A stretch of DNA of 64,000 bases from Silene latifolia. Lineage: Eukaryota; Streptophyta; Magnoliopsida; Caryophyllales; Caryophyllaceae. The position numbers were made by a program, and so were the translations under genes. Shown here one piece after another: positions 1 to 11,919 of this stretch; position 1 is the first letter of the stretch; the number at the start of each line of letters is the position of its first letter. The stretch is from NCBI RefSeq assembly GCF_048544455.1, contig NC_133536.1, positions 197,225,325-197,289,324 on the forward strand, given 5' to 3'. The notes under the pieces are model-generated. The model was not told where the DNA came from and ran no database searches. It worked only from the letters and a program-made list of their open reading frames with translations.

Positions 1-1309
1 ATCCAGGAGGATGAGTTCTTCATATCTATCCCTCTTCCACTCGGCTTCTGGGATTTGACTTTCGAGTAAAATACGCAAGGATGGTATTTCTAGCTCGACT
101 GGTTGTACGGCTTCCATGCCGTAGGTCAAATAGAAAGGAGTAGCCCCAGTGGGTGTCCTAACAGATGTACGGTATCCCCATAAAGCAAAGGGTATTTTGC
201 TTGGCCAATCTCTATAGTTGTCAATCATTTTCTTGAGAATCGTGACAACATTTTTGTTTGCTGCTTCTACCGCGCCATTGGTTTGTGGTCTATATGGCGA
301 GGAGTGGTGATGCTTAATTTTGTACTTGGCTAGCAATTGTTCAGTCTCAGCTTGAAAATGTGACCCATTGTCACTGATGATCTCATGTGGGCAACCATAT
401 CGACAGATAATATTGGTTTGTATGAACTTTGCCACGTTCTTGACCGTAAGACTGGTGTAGGAAGCCGCTTCTACCCATTTGGTGAAATAATCGATTGCTA
501 CTAGGATGAAACAGTGACCTCCTGTTCCGGCTGGGGTGATTTTACCGATGATGTCAATTCCCCAAGCAGAAAATGGACAGGGAGATGTCATGGTGTAAAG
601 CAATGAAGGAGGGATATGTTGCACATTCCCAAAGATTTGGCAATTATGGCAATGTCTTACATATTTGATGCAATCAGATTCCATCGTGGTCCAATAATAC
701 CCCAAACGTGTGATTTTCTTTGCCATCATGGGTCCACTCATGTGAGGGCCACATTCTCCATCATGGACTTCTTCCATCACTTTTCGTGCCTGTGAATGAT
801 CAAGACAATGTAGGATTACACCAAGAGGTGTTCTTTTGTATAGCTCTCCTTGCATGAGAACGTATTGGGAAGCTAGCAAGCGGATGGCGCGTTGTCCCCT
901 TTTGTCCATTTCTGGTGGATAGGTGCCATTGAGTTTGAAGTTTAGGATTGCTTGAAACCAAGGCTCCTCTGTAATTTCCTCTTCATCGGTGATTTGGTGC
1001 ACATAAGCTGGCTCTGATCGTCGTTCGATGCACAAAGGCATTTCTACCATGCTATCCGGCATATTAATCAAAGATGCGAGTTTTGCAAGAGCATCCGCAA
1101 ATTGATTTTCTTCTCGAGGTAGATGTAGGTAGGTCACTTGGTCGAATAATTGGGCTACTTGGTCTATTCTGGCTTGATAAGGTGCCAAGCTTTCGCTTCG
1201 GATTTTCCAAGATCCTGTAATTTAATTGATGATCAAAGAGGAATCCCCATGTACTCGAAGATTCTTGATGCCTAAACTTACTGCTGCTTGCAATCCAATG
1301 AGACAGGCT
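1..1309 (-). pseudogene. gypsy pol, RNase H end and integrase (partial)
   Basis: This is the downstream half of the Tat-element pol, cut by the window edge on the left and by Copia-1 on the right. It begins with the rest of an RNase H domain (CLIGLQAAVSLGIKNL, then VHGDSSLIIN). A single TAA stop follows at 1222-1224, where relatives read on. The frame is then open for about 407 codons to the window edge. It shows an integrase zinc-binding set (H..H near 770-810, C-x2-C near 640-655) and a catalytic core with D in WGIDIIGK (about 550), D in ISDNGSHF (about 370) and E in NGAVEAANK (about 265). All three acidic residues are intact. The role would be cDNA insertion. Apart from the one stop the sequence looks functional. 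Confidence 0.9.
1305..1309. repeat. Target site duplication of Copia-1 (left copy)
   Basis: AGGCT directly before the LTR start; the same five bases follow the right LTR at 10083-10087. Joining the two flanks restores a continuous RNase H reading frame of the gypsy element. Confidence 0.92.
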
Positions 1310-2593
1310 TGTTGGAATATGTGTCCTCCGACAATAATGCGATCACAATTGTCGATCATGATGATCACATGTTTAAATCTCATTTTAAGAATACATGTGG
1401 GATGTAATATTTTACAGTCAACTGGTCCACACATATCGGTAATGATTGGCTGACTAGAGTTTGACATTACTGTCGTGCGACGGTGGTGATCAGTTGATCC
1501 CCTTAGGTCATACCTAAAGGGTAACACTCGTAATTGATTATTTAATTGATCGTATGTCGATACGGGTTAATTAAATTGCTTAAAATTGACGGACGATTTT
1601 GTGAGTATTATTTACGTATCTTATTGTAATTCGATTAAATAAGATACGGTCTAAGTAATCAAATTGTTTTATTGCTTAGATAAAATTATTGTTTACGAAA
1701 CAATTGAAACTGAATGAATAATTTATTATAAATACAAGACGTTGTGATTTATAATTGATAAACCGTTTTGGTACAAGTAATTATGAATTACTAAGTCGAT
1801 TTTGTACATGACGTATTTTTATTAATACGTTGATTTTTAATATGTTAAAAATGCATGACATTTTTACATGACTAGTGACATGTGACAATTGACAAATGAC
1901 AAATATAAAATGGACTTCCCATTTTATGAAAGTGCCGAAAAATGGAGGGAGTATAATGTTTAAATTGTGTTAAATAATTAAGTGGAAAGCATAATGACTA
2001 TAACTAGCTTGTAGCCATGCAAACCTAGTTTTTCTTGGGTAGAAAAACTAGCCCATGCATTGGCTCTCCATCCCTCCTTCCCACCGGTTTTTCAAGGGCC
2101 ATTATAGAGAGTTTTTCTCTCTAATGATCATTCATAAGTTCACATATTATTTCTAGTGTAAGAAATATATATATAAAAAAAAAAAACTCTCTACATCTTA
2201 TGAAAAACTAGAGAAATAAAAATCTCCAAAACTCCTTCTCTCTTGGCCGATTTTTCAAGAGAACAAACAATAGTTTTGGGTCAATTTTAGTAAGATTAAT
2301 ATTGTTCTAGTTCAAATAATATTAGTCTTTTAAGAGGTTATCTTGGGTATTCATCTTTGGGAGGGATTCTATCTTTGAATCCTTGTTCTTCCATTTGTAA
2401 GGAAAGCTCAAGAACAAGTGAGAAGGAGAACTCACTTGTGCCCTAAATCCGAAACTTCTATAGTAAGAAAACCGGTTTCTACTCTATACTTATTGTTTAT
2501 GTTTGCATGCATAAGATCTAGATTTAATTTTATGACTAAATTAAATGTCACATATATGAATATGTAAAGTAATGAGAATATTTATTTCCAACA
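1310..2593 (+). repeat. Copia-1 left LTR
   Basis: Starts TGTTGGAATATGTGTCC and ends TTTCCAACA, giving TG...CA ends and a short terminal inverted repeat (TGTTGG/CCAACA). About 1284 bp. It aligns along its whole length with 8802-10082 with only scattered differences, for example near 1465-1475 and in an A-run near 2176. It should carry the promoter and polyadenylation signals; these were not resolved base by base. Confidence 0.93.
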
Positions 2594-2594
2594 A

Positions 2595-2609
2595 GCGGTA
2601 TCATGAGCC
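2595..2609 (+). promoter_or_regulatory. Copia-1 primer binding site
   Basis: The sequence GCGGTATCATGAGCC lies one base after the left LTR. It resembles TGGTATCAGAGC, the usual complement of initiator methionine tRNA, with changes at the first base and in the middle. The changes may have weakened priming, or another tRNA may be used. Confidence 0.7.
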
Positions 2610-4837
2610 TTAGGTTGTTTGCATGCAAATCGGTTATTGTTTTTCCGAGTTATAAGATTAACAAACAAAACTTATAAATTTGTGTTTATTATGAAATATC
2701 ACGAAATTTATTTGCATGTTAAAGTTTCTGGTCCTAAAATGTATTTAGGATATTTTGGTTTATTTATGTATTTTATTGTTCATTATATATAATATTGGCA
2801 TTAAAATGTGATTTTTATGATAAAAATGTCATTTTTGGACGAAAAATTGCTAAACTTCGATTTTTTCAGTGATTTTTGGATATGTTTTCACATATATTAT
2901 CTAATGATGGCCTGTAAATTTTCATGATAAAATGAGTTGTTTTGCTCGAAATATGGATTTTTCAAGTTAAAATCGTATTTAAATGGGAAAATAGATTAGT
3001 ATGAGTTATATTTCGAATCTGGTCATGGAAATTTAGTATGTTGTCACATGCAATTTTACAAGATGTGTGTAAAATATTTGGCTATAATGAAGTCTTTATG
3101 CATGATTTATGAATTTTTGATGAAAAATCACATAAATAGTGACTTTAATTAGTAAAAATGCTAAAACATACTTCATGACTAAGGAAAAACGTCACATGTT
3201 GCATTTTATCATATATTTCAGATCTAAAAGTGAAAAGGTGATAAAAATAACTTTTCTCATTTTTTTTATGGTGATAATTGTTAAAATCGACAAACCGTAA
3301 CATTGTTTTTCTCGATAAAATTTCGAAATTTTTAACCTTAGTTTTGAGCATTATAAGTGTCATGGTATTTTTCCAGAATGTTCATGAATTTAAATTTCAA
3401 ATTTTGAAATTATTTGAAATTTTTATGATTTAATTTGAAGTTTATGGCATAATTTTGTATTTTTGGGTCCATTTATGAACAATATTAAGAAATCTAGGTT
3501 AATTATTGTCAAATATTAGTGGAGACTAATTTTTAGTCCTAAGATGGTTAGGGTAATTAACTTGTACATAAATATGATTTTATGTAATTATTGTGATTTT
3601 TAAAAGGTTAAATCACGCAAATCCGTAAAAACCGATTAATATACGATACTGGCTCCTTAAAGGCGATTTAGCATAAAATTGGGCATGTTCATACATATTA
3701 TAATGCTGCATTTTATTTATGATTGTCATATTTTAATTTTATGTAATTTTTGAATTATGTAATTTTACTTAGTATGGCCTTAGTTTTAATTGGTATTACC
3801 CGAAATATATGGGAATATCGATTCGGTTGTAATTTATTGTGATCTCGAATCACCATTTTGTAATTTAATAGATTTATTTTATTTTAATTACATATGTATA
3901 ATAGGAAATTATGTAATTTATTACGTAATTTATTTATTCCGGAGTACCTTGAAGACGGTGCCACTCGAGAAGGCGATCCATCAAAGAAATGTTGCCTTGA
4001 AATGCGTGCCAAGACCGAAGTTCAAGGGACCAAAGGAGTTGGTTTCCGAATTTTTAATAGTTTATTAGATTTACTATTTTAGGAAGGCCATACTAGGAAT
4101 TTATTTATGCTTTGCATTTTATTTATATGTTGCATGCATCGCTAAATCGCCATAACTAAAATATGCATTATCATTTTATCGAGTTTATCGACCGTGTCAA
4201 TTACAATTATCGTAGTTCACCGCTTTAGTTAACTTAAAATGTGATAGATAATAAATTGACATGACCTCTCGCTAAAAATAAACAATTGAGACTTAGCCTT
4301 ACCAAAAAGTAGAAACCATGAAAACCTATTTCGTGAGGGAGTGCACTCGGCTTTACTGGGGTACAAACCTTGTTACGTAGGGGAAGTGGGTGATAAATGT
4401 CTACCCACCGAATTTATAAAGATGAGGGTTGTATTCGGCTTTACCGATGCCCAAGTTGATGTAAATTTGGATCATGGACACATTTATTCGAAATTTGGGT
4501 TGAACTCAACAAAAGTATTCTCGACAGTTGCCGGATGTGTTTTGGGCTAAAGATAAATATTAATGTAAATTTATCGACCAAGAGTTCTAAAAGTAGAATC
4601 GATTAAAGAGTTAATCCACGGAGTTATATTGATAAGGGTTGTATTCGGCTTTACCGATGTCTAAGTTAATATGAATTTGGGTCTTGGAATCATTTATCAA
4701 GTTGGGTAGAGGTCACTAGATAAATGCAATAAAACTTGTTTAAATTAAAATTTACGAGTATTATTATTATTCTGAAAACGATAAATGTTTTATTCCTTCT
4801 ATTTTGTTTTGTAGACCACTTTTATTTCTCATAACAA
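2610..4837 (+). other. Copia-1 untranslated leader
   Basis: About 2.2 kb of AT-rich sequence without a credible gene; short open frames at 3790-4082 and 4341-4550 show no protein features. A direct repeat containing GTATTCGGCTTTACCGATG occurs at 4431 and 4641, 210 bp apart, with similar sequence continuing 3' of each copy. A looser relative (CTCGGCTTTACTGGGG) lies at 4347. Part of this leader is also recognisable in Copia-2 around 39095-39180. Confidence 0.7.
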
Positions 4838-5814
4838 ATGGCCACACCAAACACCAACGCCACCACTCTCGCTAATGTTTCATGGCTCCGATCCTTCATG
4901 GATCGTTGTAAACTTGAAAAGAATGGGTCAAATTTCTCCGATTGGGATGCCCAACTCAAATTAGCCGCCCAAGGTGACGACAAGCTTCGTTACCTCACCG
5001 AGGCCTCTCCACCCGAACCTAATACTAGGTCGACTGCCGCCACTAGGGAAGCATATGAGGCTTACCACAAAGAGTCCGCCGCTATGAAAAATGTGTTAAT
5101 TTTTGCAATGGAGGCGGATCTCCAAAGGAGAGCCTTTAAAATGGGCACCGCTTATGAAATCTATTCCAAACTTGTGACAATGTTTTCACAAGCTCCGAGG
5201 ATCGTCCAATATGAGGCGGCCTCGGCTTTCTTTGATCTCGATTTTAAGGAGGGCCAAAAGGTTAGCCCTCACGTGCTCAAATTGATGGAGCTAGTCGAGA
5301 CATTGAAAATTCAAAAGGTTGAAATCCCCAAAGAGCTCATTGTAGATAGGATTCTACACTCTCTATCCAAAGTCAAAGCGTATGTTCAATTCCGGGTTAA
5401 TTTTAACATGCAAGACAAGGACGTGTCTCTTGAAGAATTGCACAAGTTACTTGTGCAAGCTGAAAGAGACATGGGGCTAAATGTTAACCCACCTAAGGAC
5501 GTGCTTAATATAAGCACTAAGAGCAAAGGGAAGTTCAAAAAGAATGGGAAAAAGGGTAAGAGGCAAGCTCCCATGTCCACCAAGGCTAAGACTTTTGAAG
5601 CTAGCACTTCCAAGACCAAGAAGAGGAATTGTTCCAAGTATCTTGGTGACATCAAAGCTGGAAAGATCACTCCAGTAGGTAAATGACTATCCTTTCTTTT
5701 ATGTTTCTAATTCAACTATGGTATTTTGATACAAAGTTGTGATAATGTATCCCCTTTTTATTGTAAATAGGGCCTCCTCCAAGCAAAGACAAAGGAAAGG
5801 AAAAGCAAGCTTGA
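4838..5814 (+). CDS. Copia-1 Gag (UBN2/DUF4219-type), with predicted 3' intron
   Basis: The unspliced frame runs 4838-5686 (282 residues). It has the copia gag layout: an N-terminal region with SFMDRCKLEKNGSNFSDW, a central helical part (VLIFAMEADLQRRAF, FSQAPRIVQYEAASAFFDL) and a basic tail rich in lysine from about residue 225. The zinc knuckle is broken: only its end (RNC, then SKYLGDIKAGK) remains, and the CX2CX3GHW part is missing. A GT-AG intron at 5679-5770 would join the frame to 5771-5814, replacing the last two codons with a tail reading PPPSKDKGKEKQA after PVG. Gag would form the particle that packages element RNA. Start: ATG after CATAACAA, matching the Copia-2 gag start. No frameshift lies within it. 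Confidence 0.85.
5679..5770 (+). other. Predicted intron at the end of Copia-1 gag
   Basis: Donor G^GTAAATG at 5679 and acceptor TTGTAAATAG at 5770 enclose 92 T-rich bases, a normal plant intron size. Splicing keeps the frame and adds a short lysine-rich tail before a TGA at 5812-5814. The donor lies at the gag/protease boundary, where Copia-2 also has G^GTATGT (40267). Spliced short gag messages are known for Ty1/copia elements such as Arabidopsis EVADE. Splicing here is inferred. Confidence 0.6.
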
Positions 5815-8790
5815 TAAATCATCAATGAGCTAGGAATAGCCACAAATGAAGCTTGGCTTTTTATTGTCTTATTTTAAGTTATGTTTCGGATTTTTAGAAC
5901 TATGTTGGTTTCCGTGTTCGACATAGAAATGGTTGATCCTTTCTAAACAATGGTTGTATTTTGGATTATGGTGGCTTGGTTTGCAACCCAAGTCACCCCT
6001 TTTATCGTATTTCCTTGTTCTAAAAATTCGTCTTTATATGCTTGCACATTGAAACATATGATCATCTACTTAAAGTGATCCAATAGAAAACTATAATGAT
6101 GGGATTCATTATATGTCCACAAGCTTAAGGCTTGTGTATGATCAATTATAAAGTGATGTTGAGTTGATGAACTTTCCTAAAGGAATGTCAATTACCAAGT
6201 ACACTCATCAAATTTAAAGTCTATTAGTCAATCTATGAGATAGTCCTCTTCCTACTTCAAAATCATTATTTGTGTCTCATAAGATATCTTTGAACATTTA
6301 GTGTATTTATTCTAAAGATAGAGTGGGAGAAAAATGAAAGACACAAAGAATACAAAGAAATTTTGTATGCTTGAGTAAATGTGATCTACAACCGGAAGAA
6401 TGATTTGTATACCAATATAGGGAGTATACTTAAATAGATGAGATCTATGGTCTTGAATAGATGAGATCTACATGACAAAAGAGACCAAGTGAAGTAATCA
6501 AAAGAACATGTTCTTAAGATGACTACATGAGGACACCAAAAGAAAGTTTTGAAAATGACTAATGAAAAGTATCAACAAGAGATTTGGCTAGTTTATGAAC
6601 AACATATGACCAAGAGTTTCAATATTGATATTTACTTAAGAGCCTAAATGAAACTAAGTTGCATCCTTGAATATAAATGAGATTTATGATTAAAAGTTGC
6701 AAAGGAAGATATGCCGATATCTACAAAAGCTAAGTTAATTGTTAACCACGCTAGTGTCATTACTTAACCTCATTAAAATCGATGAAATGGTTAAACCTCC
6801 TTCCAAAAGGGGTATTTGAGAAGGACGTATATTAAATGGCATTTCACATTTAAATAATGTCATTGCTACGCATCATTACAAGAATGAATGAGTTAGAGAT
6901 TAAAATCTCTTTCCATAAGTTTAAGATTGAAACCTTTTCAAAATAGGTATTTTGAAAAGATATGTTGGGAACATATATGGTTTTAATCTTAATAACTTGG
7001 CAAAGCAAAATGTATTTCAATTCTTGAAATGTTTCGATTGAGTAGTCAATTACGAAACATGTGGAATTGAGTGGGAGTTTGAAATTCTCATGTGAAGACA
7101 TGAAATTTAGTGGGAGCTATCATCTTGTAAAATATATAACTCATTACTCATTAAGAATGACGAGCTAGTACTATCTTTCACAAAGAAGTATTTGAGTTTT
7201 CAATTCTGGATGAAAATGGACTAAGATGAATCAAATCACATCATCGGATGTTGGATTGGCATTGAGATATGCACATCAAATCAACGAGAAACGTAGGTTA
7301 TTCTTATCGATGAAAATGGAATTACCATAAGAAGTTATGGTCATTCATTGAACCTAAGAATGGTTGATCACATGATTAAAGATTACTAATGTTTCCGCCA
7401 TTAGAATAATCATGAACATGTCCAATAATGAATCATATGCTTAAGAGCATGATGAGTCATATGTAAGCCATAGAAGAATCGTCATGAATTCTCGAGGAGA
7501 ACTAATGAGCTATTCTAGTGTTTGACAGAACACTCTGTTATGTGACAAGAAGTTGCACATATTGAAGTTCGAAAACGCGTAAGGATTTATGAAAATCCTA
7601 AGCTATTCAAGCTAAAAAGAGAAATAAGAAATTGAAAAGATACTTGTTATAGTAAGAAGTTACTCCAAACTAGTATTTTCTAATATGCTAGGACTTATGA
7701 GAAGTGCTAGGTTAATCATCTTGACAATTGTTGCAAGACCCTACAAAACGTATACCTAGTGCATTGCGAGTTGGTAGAACACTTGACCAGTGCAAGTTAT
7801 ATCATCCACCACAATTTGTTGGTTATGTGATAAACAACAAGGAAGTTCTTTCAAGATAAAGAACCTAAACCTAGGTTGGGAACCTAAATGTGTACTTGGT
7901 AAGGTTCATGCTATGTGAGACAAACATGAAAATAAAGGAAAATGCAATTCAAGAGTTTGAACACATGGACACATGGTATGTTAAACTCATATTGCGAACG
8001 ACCAGTGTTTACACACTTACGATATACATCACAAGGTTGTAATATGGTATTGACTACCCGAATGTTATGTCAACATTTGTCGTTTGAGTTATTATTAACT
8101 CACCTTATACTTTGTTACATCCAAACGGGTTGTAGAGACAATTGAACCCCGTTAAAGTGAACACGGATTAGCATTGTATTCGCCCATAGTCACTTACATG
8201 AGGTGACGTCTCGAAGTGACTAGAGTGTGATGCGATTGATGGCAAGTTCAAGTGCCATGGAGTCATGTGAGATGACTAATCGATCACATAGGAAGACTGT
8301 TAGGAACACCTTGTCGGGCCTAATGACCGCTTATAGAGTTCTGGCAAATTTATATAGCCTGGTCGTGGCGAGAGATACTATAGTATTCTAATGAGTCGAT
8401 TCTTTTGACTAAAGACTATTCGCCTAAGGTGGTACAGTTACAGATTAACATTGATTTATGTTACTACGACCTTCGTAAATGGGGTCAAATGGGCATATTT
8501 TGGGTTATGATAGCTGTGGCTAGTCGAAGGGAATAAGTGCGATAGGAATTGTCCACCCCTTGTCAGGGTTATAACAATATCTCAGGGCCACTCGAGGAGT
8601 AATGAACTGGAAATGCGTGGCCACGCTCGGAAGGTATCCATGTTGGATAATTCCGGTCAATCAGTTATTCTCCAGATCGAGGAAACCACTCTCGATATGA
8701 TCACTTGCAAGTACGACCCGAAAGACACCTTGCATTGAGTGGGAGATAGTAATAGGACAAGAGAATTGGTGACGCACACTTGTCGAGGAC
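5815..8790 (+). other. Copia-1 interior without pol
   Basis: About 3 kb of AT-rich sequence where an autonomous element would carry protease, integrase, RT and RNase H. No such motifs (DTG, integrase HHCC or DDE, YVDD) were seen, and no long open frame exists on either strand. The last 450 bp (from about 8375) matches the 3' untranslated part of Copia-2 (54980-55414), including CTCAGGGCCACTCGAGGAG. The middle part is of unknown origin. Confidence 0.75.
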
Positions 8791-8801
8791 AAGTGGGAGA
8801 T
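8791..8801 (+). promoter_or_regulatory. Copia-1 polypurine tract
   Basis: GAGGACAAGTGGGAGAT directly precedes the right LTR. The same GGACAAGTGGGAG precedes the Copia-2 LTR at 55400-55412. It would prime plus-strand DNA synthesis. Confidence 0.85.
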
Positions 8802-10082
8802 TGTTGGAATATGTGTCCTCCGACAATAATGCGATCACAATTGTCGATCATGATGATCACATGTTTAAATCTCATTTTAAGAATACATGTGGGATGTAAT
8901 ATTTTACAGTCAACTGGTCCACACATATCGGTAATGATTGGCTGACTAGAGTTTGACATTACGTTTGCGTGCGACGGTGGTGATCAGTTGATCCCCTTAG
9001 GTCATACCTAAAGGGTAACACTCTTAATTGATTATTTAATTGATCGTATGTCGATACGGGTTAATTAAATTGCTTAAAATTGACGGACGATTTTGTGAGT
9101 ATTATTTACGTATCTTATTGTAATTCGATTAAATAAGATACGGTCTAAGTAATCAAATTGTTTTATTGCTTAGATAAAATTATTGTTTACGAAACAATTG
9201 AAACTGAATGAATAATTTATTATAAATACATGACGTTGTGATTTATAATTGATAAACCGTTTTGGTACAAGTAATTATGAATTACTAAGTCGATTTTGTA
9301 CATGACGTATTTTTATTAATACGTTGATTTTTAATATGTTAAAAATGCATGACATTTTTACATGACTAGTGACATGTGACAATTGACAAATGACAAATAT
9401 AAAATGGACTTCCCATTTTATGAAAGTGCCGAAAAATGGAGGGAGTATAATATTTAAATTGTGTTAAATAATTAACTGGAAAGCATAATGATTATAACTA
9501 GCTTGTAGCCATGCAAACCTAGTTTTTCTTGGGTAGAAAAACTAGCCCATGCATTGGCTCTCCATCCCTCCTTCCCACCGGTTTTTCAAGGGCCATTATA
9601 GAGAGTTTTTCTCTCTAATGATCATTCATAACTTCACATATTATTTCTAGTGTATGAAATATATATATAAAAAAACTCTCTACATCTTATGAAAAATTAG
9701 AGAAATAAAAATCTCCAAAAATCCTTCTCTCTTGGCCGATTTTTCAAGAGAACAAACAATAGTTTTGGGTCAATTTTAGTAAGATTAATATTGTTCTAGT
9801 TCAAATAATATTAGTCTTTTAAGAGGTTATCTTGGGTATTCATCTATGGGAGGGATTCTATCTTTGAATCCTTGTTCTTCCATTTGTATGGAAAGCTCAA
9901 GAACAAGTGAGAAGGAGAACTCACTTGTGCCCTAAATCCGAAACTTCTATAGTAAGAAAATCGGTTTCTACTCTATACTTATTGTTTATGTTTGCATGCA
10001 TAAGATCTAGATTTAATTTTATGACTAAACTAAATGACACATATATGAATATGTAAAGTAATGAGAATATTGATTTCCAACA
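8802..10082 (+). repeat. Copia-1 right LTR
   Basis: Same ends as the left LTR (TGTTGG...CCAACA), 1281 bp. Near-identity of the two LTRs points to a recent insertion. Confidence 0.93.
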
Positions 10083-11910
10083 AGGCTTCGTATTCTGCAG
10101 CGTTATTTGTCACCTCGAAGTCGAGTTTGACACGGATTGGTGTATGCTCGCCTTCAGGAGAAATGAGCAATACTCCTATTCCAAATCCTCTTAAATTCGA
10201 TGCCCCATCAAAATAGAGGTCCCAGGAGTCTACATCCGTCAGGAGTATATCCTCATCCGGAAACGACCAGGTGTCTATCGTTTGTGTATCATTGTTGGGA
10301 TTCTCTGCGAAGAATTCGGCAACGGCGCGCCCCTTTATGACTTTCAAAGGCACATACTTGAGATCGAACTCAGAGAGCATCAAAGTCCATCTCGCCAGAC
10401 GTCCATTGAGAACGGGTTTCTCGAAGAGGTATTTGACAGGATCCATTTTGGAGAATATTTTGACTGAGTAGCTAAGCATGTAATGGCGTAGCTTCTTCGT
10501 TGCCCACACAAGAGCGAGGCATGTCTTCTCGAGTGGCGTGTATTTGCACTCGTACTCCAAGAACTTCTTACTAAGGTATTAGATGGCTCTTTCTTCTTTT
10601 CCTACAGTTTGAGCTAGAATGGCGCCCATGGCCGTTTCAGTTACCGTGAGATATAAACCAAGAGGTTGATCTCGTTGAGGCCGCATAAGCACTGGCGGTT
10701 TGGCTAGTATTTCCTTGATTCGGTCGAAAGCCTTCTGACAGTCATCATCCCACATGGTGTGATCTGTTTTCTTTAACTTCTTGAAGATAGGTTCGCAGAT
10801 CATGGTGAGTTTCGATATGAATCGACTTATGTATTGTACCTTGCCCAGGAATCCCCTAACTTCTTTCTCTGTTTGAGGTTGCGGCATTTCGATTAGAGCT
10901 TTGATATTTGAAGGATCTATTTCTATACCTCGTTGGCTAACTACGTATCCCAGGAGTTTGCCAGATGTCACTCCGAATGCGCATTTATGAGGATTGAGCC
11001 TCATGTTGTACTTCCGTAGCCTTGAGAAGAATTTGCGAAGGTTCGCAATATGTCCCTCTCTTTCCTTGGACTTGACAATCATGTCGTCTACGTATACCTC
11101 AACTTCTTTATGCATCATGTCATGTAAGAGCGTAGTTGCGGTGCGTTGGTATGTAGCTCCGGCGTTGATTAACCCAAACGACATGACCGTGTAGCAATAG
11201 GTTCCCCACTGAGTGACGAAGGCGGTCTTATGCATGTCCTCTAAGGCCATCTTGATCTGGTTATATCCCGTGTATCCATCCATGAAGGATAGCAACGCGT
11301 GATCTGCCGTATTGTCTACTAATATGTCGATATGTGGTAGAGGAAAATCGTCTTTAGGACTTGCTTTGTTTAAGTCTCTAAAGTCAACACAAACACGGAT
11401 TCTCCCATCCTTTTTGGGTACGGGTACTATGTTAGCTACCCAGTCTGAGTACTCGAAAACTTTGATGAACCCGACTTTGAATTGTTTATCGACTTCTTCT
11501 TTGATCTTGAGAGCCCATTCTGTCCTCATTCGTCGAAGCTTCTGTTTCATGGGTTTGAAACCTGGTTTGATTGGGATTCTATGCTCTGCAATGTCCCTGT
11601 CGATCCCTGGCATATCTTTGTAGGACCAATCAAAAACGTCCTTGAACTCGTGTAGGAGGTCTATGAAATTGGCCCTTTCGGTGGGGCTCAAGGTTGTCCC
11701 TATCCTATGTTCTTGGGGTTCTAGTTCAGTTCCTACGTTGATGGGTTCAGTATTTTCTATCACTGGTCCCCCTTCCCCCTCGTGTAGTATTTCTTTGGCT
11801 ATGTAGGGAAGTATTTCGATTGAGTCAGGGTCTGGGTCATTCTCATTATCATCATAAACAGAATTGCATTCAAGATAACACGAGGAGTAAGCAGAACCTA
11901 ATTTATTCAT
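10083..11910 (-). pseudogene. gypsy pol: reverse transcriptase and RNase H
   Basis: Minus-strand pol of the Tat element. RT motifs appear in order: VPKKDGRIRVCVDFRDLN, FPLPHID, LLSFMDGYTGYNQI, FGLINAGATYQR and the catalytic box YVDDMIV (codons at 11083-11094). After the RT comes the connection region, with an in-frame TAA at 10579-10581 inside the usual AIYYLSKK-like segment. The first RNase H part follows (EYECKYTPLEKTCLALVWA), then an archaeal-type RNase H (WDLYFDGASNLRG, ending NNAAEYEA) that Copia-1 cuts at 10083. Its remainder lies at 1-1309. Apart from that stop and the insertion, the frame is continuous. Catalytic aspartates of the RT are present. Confidence 0.93.
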
Positions 11911-11919
11911 ATTAAGATT

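Larger units (their letters stand above)
1310..10082 (+). mobile_element. Copia-1: gag-only Ty1/copia LTR retrotransposon
   Basis: A complete insertion of about 8.8 kb. It is bounded by two near-identical LTRs and flanked by the 5-bp target duplication AGGCT (1305-1309 and 10083-10087). It sits inside the RNase H region of the minus-strand gypsy element. The order is LTR, primer site, long leader, gag, about 3 kb without coding sequence, polypurine tract, LTR. No protease, integrase, RT or RNase H was found, so it is non-autonomous, of the kind described as gag-bearing terminal-repeat retrotransposons. Leader motifs, gag and 3' end match Copia-2 in this window. Confidence 0.93.

Noticed and set aside
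1226..1527. Open frames at the Copia-1 LTR start, and the same at 8657-8959
   Set aside because: They lie in LTR sequence, occur in both LTR copies, and cross element boundaries.
7741..7800. Possible tRNA in Copia-1 (GCGAGTTGGTAGAACACTTG)
   Set aside because: A tRNA D-arm-like word, but no B box or pairing acceptor stem was found.
11312..11623. Plus-strand frames opposite the gypsy RT (also 10994-11194, 12005-12190, 14871-15203)
   Set aside because: Shadows of the minus-strand gag-pol frame.
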